Under the pieces are notes generated by a model. That model did not search any database. It saw only the letters and a program-made list of their open reading frames with translations, and was not told where the DNA came from. From Clostridiales bacterium (GTDB taxonomy: Bacteria; Bacillota; Clostridia; Saccharofermentanales; Saccharofermentanaceae): a stretch of DNA of 64,000 bases. The position numbers and the translations under genes were made by a program. Positions within the stretch are counted from its first letter, which is position 1. Every line of letters begins with the position of its first letter. Positions 62,150-64,000 of the stretch are shown here, one piece after another. Location: NCBI GenBank assembly GCA_017962145.1, contig JAGCVX010000010.1, forward strand, positions 97,231-161,230. Reading direction: 5' to 3'.

Positions 62150-64000
62150 ATGCGAAGTAAAAAGCAGATCGTAAGTTTGATTTTGGTCTGGATTATGGTT
62201 GTAGCGCTTTTCCCGATAGGACACTTCGAAAAACTTCGGGCGGATACGACAGACCTGATGACACCGACTTTGGCTGAAGATGGAACGCTCAGCTGGGATC
62301 CTTCGATTCGGGACGTGTATTTTGATGTTGACGGCGAAAATACGCATTATTCGATTATGGGAGGCACGTCATATAATCTGAATGATTATTTTGAAGAATA
62401 TTCGTATCGCACGTGTGACACAAAAATCGAGCTTTACGGAAAAGTCGGCACAGAATATCAGCTGATGTGGAGTGGAACTTTTCACTATGAAGCGAAATAC
62501 GGAATCCTGGGTACACCTAAGAATGTTGTTCTGACTGAGGATTATGTACTGCACTGGGATCCGGTCGACAATGCGACAAGTTACCGGGTCTATATACTGG
62601 ATCGTCAAGGTAATATGTATATAAACGATCGAGGAACGATCAGTGGAAAAACGGAACTTTTTGTAGGTCATATATTCTCCTTGGCATATCCTCACGATTG
62701 TCAGCTCGGCGTAGTGGCCATGAGCAGTAAGGGTTATCAGAAGAGTGATCTTGCCAAGAGTGCAGTGTATCACGTTACACGCGCAGACAAGAGGATCACG
62801 AACGTTAAGTTTTCCAAAGACGGCATGATGACCTGGGATGAACTCGAAGGCGCTACCTATTACAAGATCGGTATTGGAATTAACGACAAGAAGGCTTCTT
62901 TTACATGCAGTACAAACTCAGTTGCGATCGATGAGAAGATCCGCAGTGCTTTGCCCGATGGAGGAGCAGGATTTTATACCGTCACGATTCAAGCTTTTGA
63001 TGACGAAAAAGCTCTTTCCTATATTTGGGAAGGGGAACATGATATTGATGTGGTTTTCTACGATCTGTTCATCTACGGAGAACAAATCACAAGTGTAAAC
63101 CTGGATGTTTTTGGCGATGGTTCTGTTGTCTTTGATCCGCAGACCAGTACGCTTCGTTTTTCTTGTGAATCGCTTGATGAACTGGACTATATCGGTGACG
63201 GAATCGAATGGGATGGGAAAGCGCCGTTTGTCAATACAGGTATGGATCTGACAATTACGGGTACATTGATTATTCCATCCGGTTACTGGGTAACTTTCAA
63301 GATTTTTGAATCACTGGGGAAACTTACATTTGTTGATTTTAATTTCACGATAGGCGGTTCGCAAACGCGAATCATTGAAGCCGCGAATGTTGAATTTGTA
63401 AGCGGAACCTACGATATTGTAGGTTGTTCGAATAACCCCATTCGGGTATATCACGACCTCGTGTTCCGAAACGGGATCACTTCTTTCTCTGCGGCCGTTG
63501 ATGGAACGTCAGCGATTCTGGTGGATCACGGAAAGATCACTTTGGAAGGATTACTTATCACTTGTCCCCAAAACGGAACGATCAGTGCGGACGGGAAACG
63601 CTTCTTGCAGGAGGATGGTGAGACGGATGCGCCTTGGGTCATCCTGAAACCGGATCCGAATTATGTTCCGCCGACGCCGGAGCCTGGACCGACCACGCCG
63701 GAACCGGGACCTTCGACCCCGGAGCCGGGTCCGACAAATCCGAATCCGGACCCGACCAACCCGAATCCGGGCACACCTGATCCGGCGAAGGATCCTTCCT
63801 TCGAGGATTTTGTAGAGAGATTGTACACCGTGGCTTTGGGCCGTGCTTCGGAAGCTGAAGGTAAGGCTTTCTGGGTTGACCAGGTTGTGAATAAGGGATT
63901 CACCGGCGCGGATTGTGCGAGATTCTTCCTGCTGGATGCTCCTGAGTTCTTAGGCCGTGGACTGAGCGATGATGAGTTTGTCGAGATCCTGTATCTTACA
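62150..64000 (+). CDS. Secreted DUF4214 protein without LRR (3' end outside window)
   Basis: 617 codons are open from the ATG at 62150 to the window edge without a stop; the ribosome site is AGAGAGGAAGATG. Signal peptide (QIVSLILVWIMVVALFPIG, then KLRAD). Residues 35-300 contain two fibronectin-III-like units ('WDPVDNATSYRVYILDRQG', 'MTWDELEGATYYKIGIG'). Residues 310-500 are beta-rich and resemble a right-handed beta-helix. A linker of PEPGP repeats leads into the DUF4214 module, of which two units are visible before the edge (RLYTVALGRASEAEGK, FVEILYLT). It starts 32 nt after the previous DUF4214 gene, so the two are likely co-transcribed. Confidence 0.85.
   Translation, partial: MRSKKQIVSLILVWIMVVALFPIGHFEKLRADTTDLMTPTLAEDGTLSWDPSIRDVYFDVDGENTHYSIMGGTSYNLNDYFEEYSYRTCDTKIELYGKVGTEYQLMWSGTFHYEAKYGILGTPKNVVLTEDYVLHWDPVDNATSYRVYILDRQGNMYINDRGTISGKTELFVGHIFSLAYPHDCQLGVVAMSSKGYQKSDLAKSAVYHVTRADKRITNVKFSKDGMMTWDELEGATYYKIGIGINDKKASFTCSTNSVAIDEKIRSALPDGGAGFYTVTIQAFDDEKALSYIWEGEHDIDVVFYDLFIYGEQITSVNLDVFGDGSVVFDPQTSTLRFSCESLDELDYIGDGIEWDGKAPFVNTGMDLTITGTLIIPSGYWVTFKIFESLGKLTFVDFNFTIGGSQTRIIEAANVEFVSGTYDIVGCSNNPIRVYHDLVFRNGITSFSAAVDGTSAILVDHGKITLEGLLITCPQNGTISADGKRFLQEDGETDAPWVILKPDPNYVPPTPEPGPTTPEPGPSTPEPGPTNPNPDPTNPNPGTPDPAKDPSFEDFVERLYTVALGRASEAEGKAFWVDQVVNKGFTGADCARFFLLDAPEFLGRGLSDDEFVEILYLT
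63669..63740 (+). repeat. Tandem repeats encoding the TPEPGP linker
   Basis: Three in-frame copies of a 21-nt unit related to the one at 61218, in the next gene. Confidence 0.75.

Overview
The window is a stretch of Clostridia chromosome (Bacillota, Gram-positive cell plan). The evidence is a SCIFF peptide with its radical SAM maturase, pyruvate formate-lyase with its activase, RNase J, a pyruvate kinase with a C-terminal PEP-utiliser domain, an L27 with a cleavable N-terminal extension beside the Prp protease, SpoVG, and many lipoproteins and secreted proteins. The DUF4214 proteins and mid-range GC content resemble gut or rumen Clostridia. I cannot name a genus. Almost everything looks chromosomal; I see no IS element, phage, CRISPR array, tRNA or rRNA.

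Layout. 1-3370: a cut-off class III nucleotide cyclase, an MBL-GAF-GGDEF fusion and an iron-sulfur aldo/keto reductase. 3480-8406: rpsU, then recJ-rel. 8516-14906 (minus): a secreted SH3/3D protein followed by RNase J, pyruvate kinase, and a lipoprotein. 15473-18567: pflB-pflA behind a long structured leader. 18558-21093 (minus): a membrane-anchored serine hydrolase and a PAS-GGDEF protein. 21293-25282: SCIFF precursor, its maturase, a PLP decarboxylase and an esterase. 25289-29247 (minus): a YdcF-like protein and the feoA-feoA-feoB iron operon behind three copies of an operator-like inverted repeat. 29555-31870 (minus): a secreted LRR-DUF4214 protein. 32272-39649: rpsF-ssb-rpsR, rplI-dnaB-tilS-hpt-ftsH. 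39743-46980 (minus): spoVG, three tandem paralogous lipoproteins and a solute-binding lipoprotein without permeases. 47149-51176: murC, an unknown polytopic membrane protein and a LacI-family regulator. 51373-53784: rplU-prp-rpmA-obgE. 53889-55661: a membrane HD-GYP protein. 55790-55873: a 27-codon ORF with a strong Shine-Dalgarno. 56037-59210 (minus): an FtsX-type ABC transporter. 59700-64000: a second LRR-DUF4214 protein and a third DUF4214 protein that runs off the window.

How the parts fit. Three proteins could make, sense or degrade cyclic di-GMP (MBL-GAF-GGEEF, PAS-GSDEF, HD-GYP) and one makes a cyclic nucleotide, so second-messenger signalling is dense here. Three secreted proteins share one C-terminal four-unit DUF4214 module behind proline-rich linkers, attached to different N-terminal domains. 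This looks like a modular surface or matrix system of unknown function. The main leads are the SCIFF peptide whose usual thioether acceptor residue is a glycine, the three look-alike hairpins in the pflB leader, the lipoprotein triplet, the shared DUF4214 tail and the 27-residue orphan peptide.
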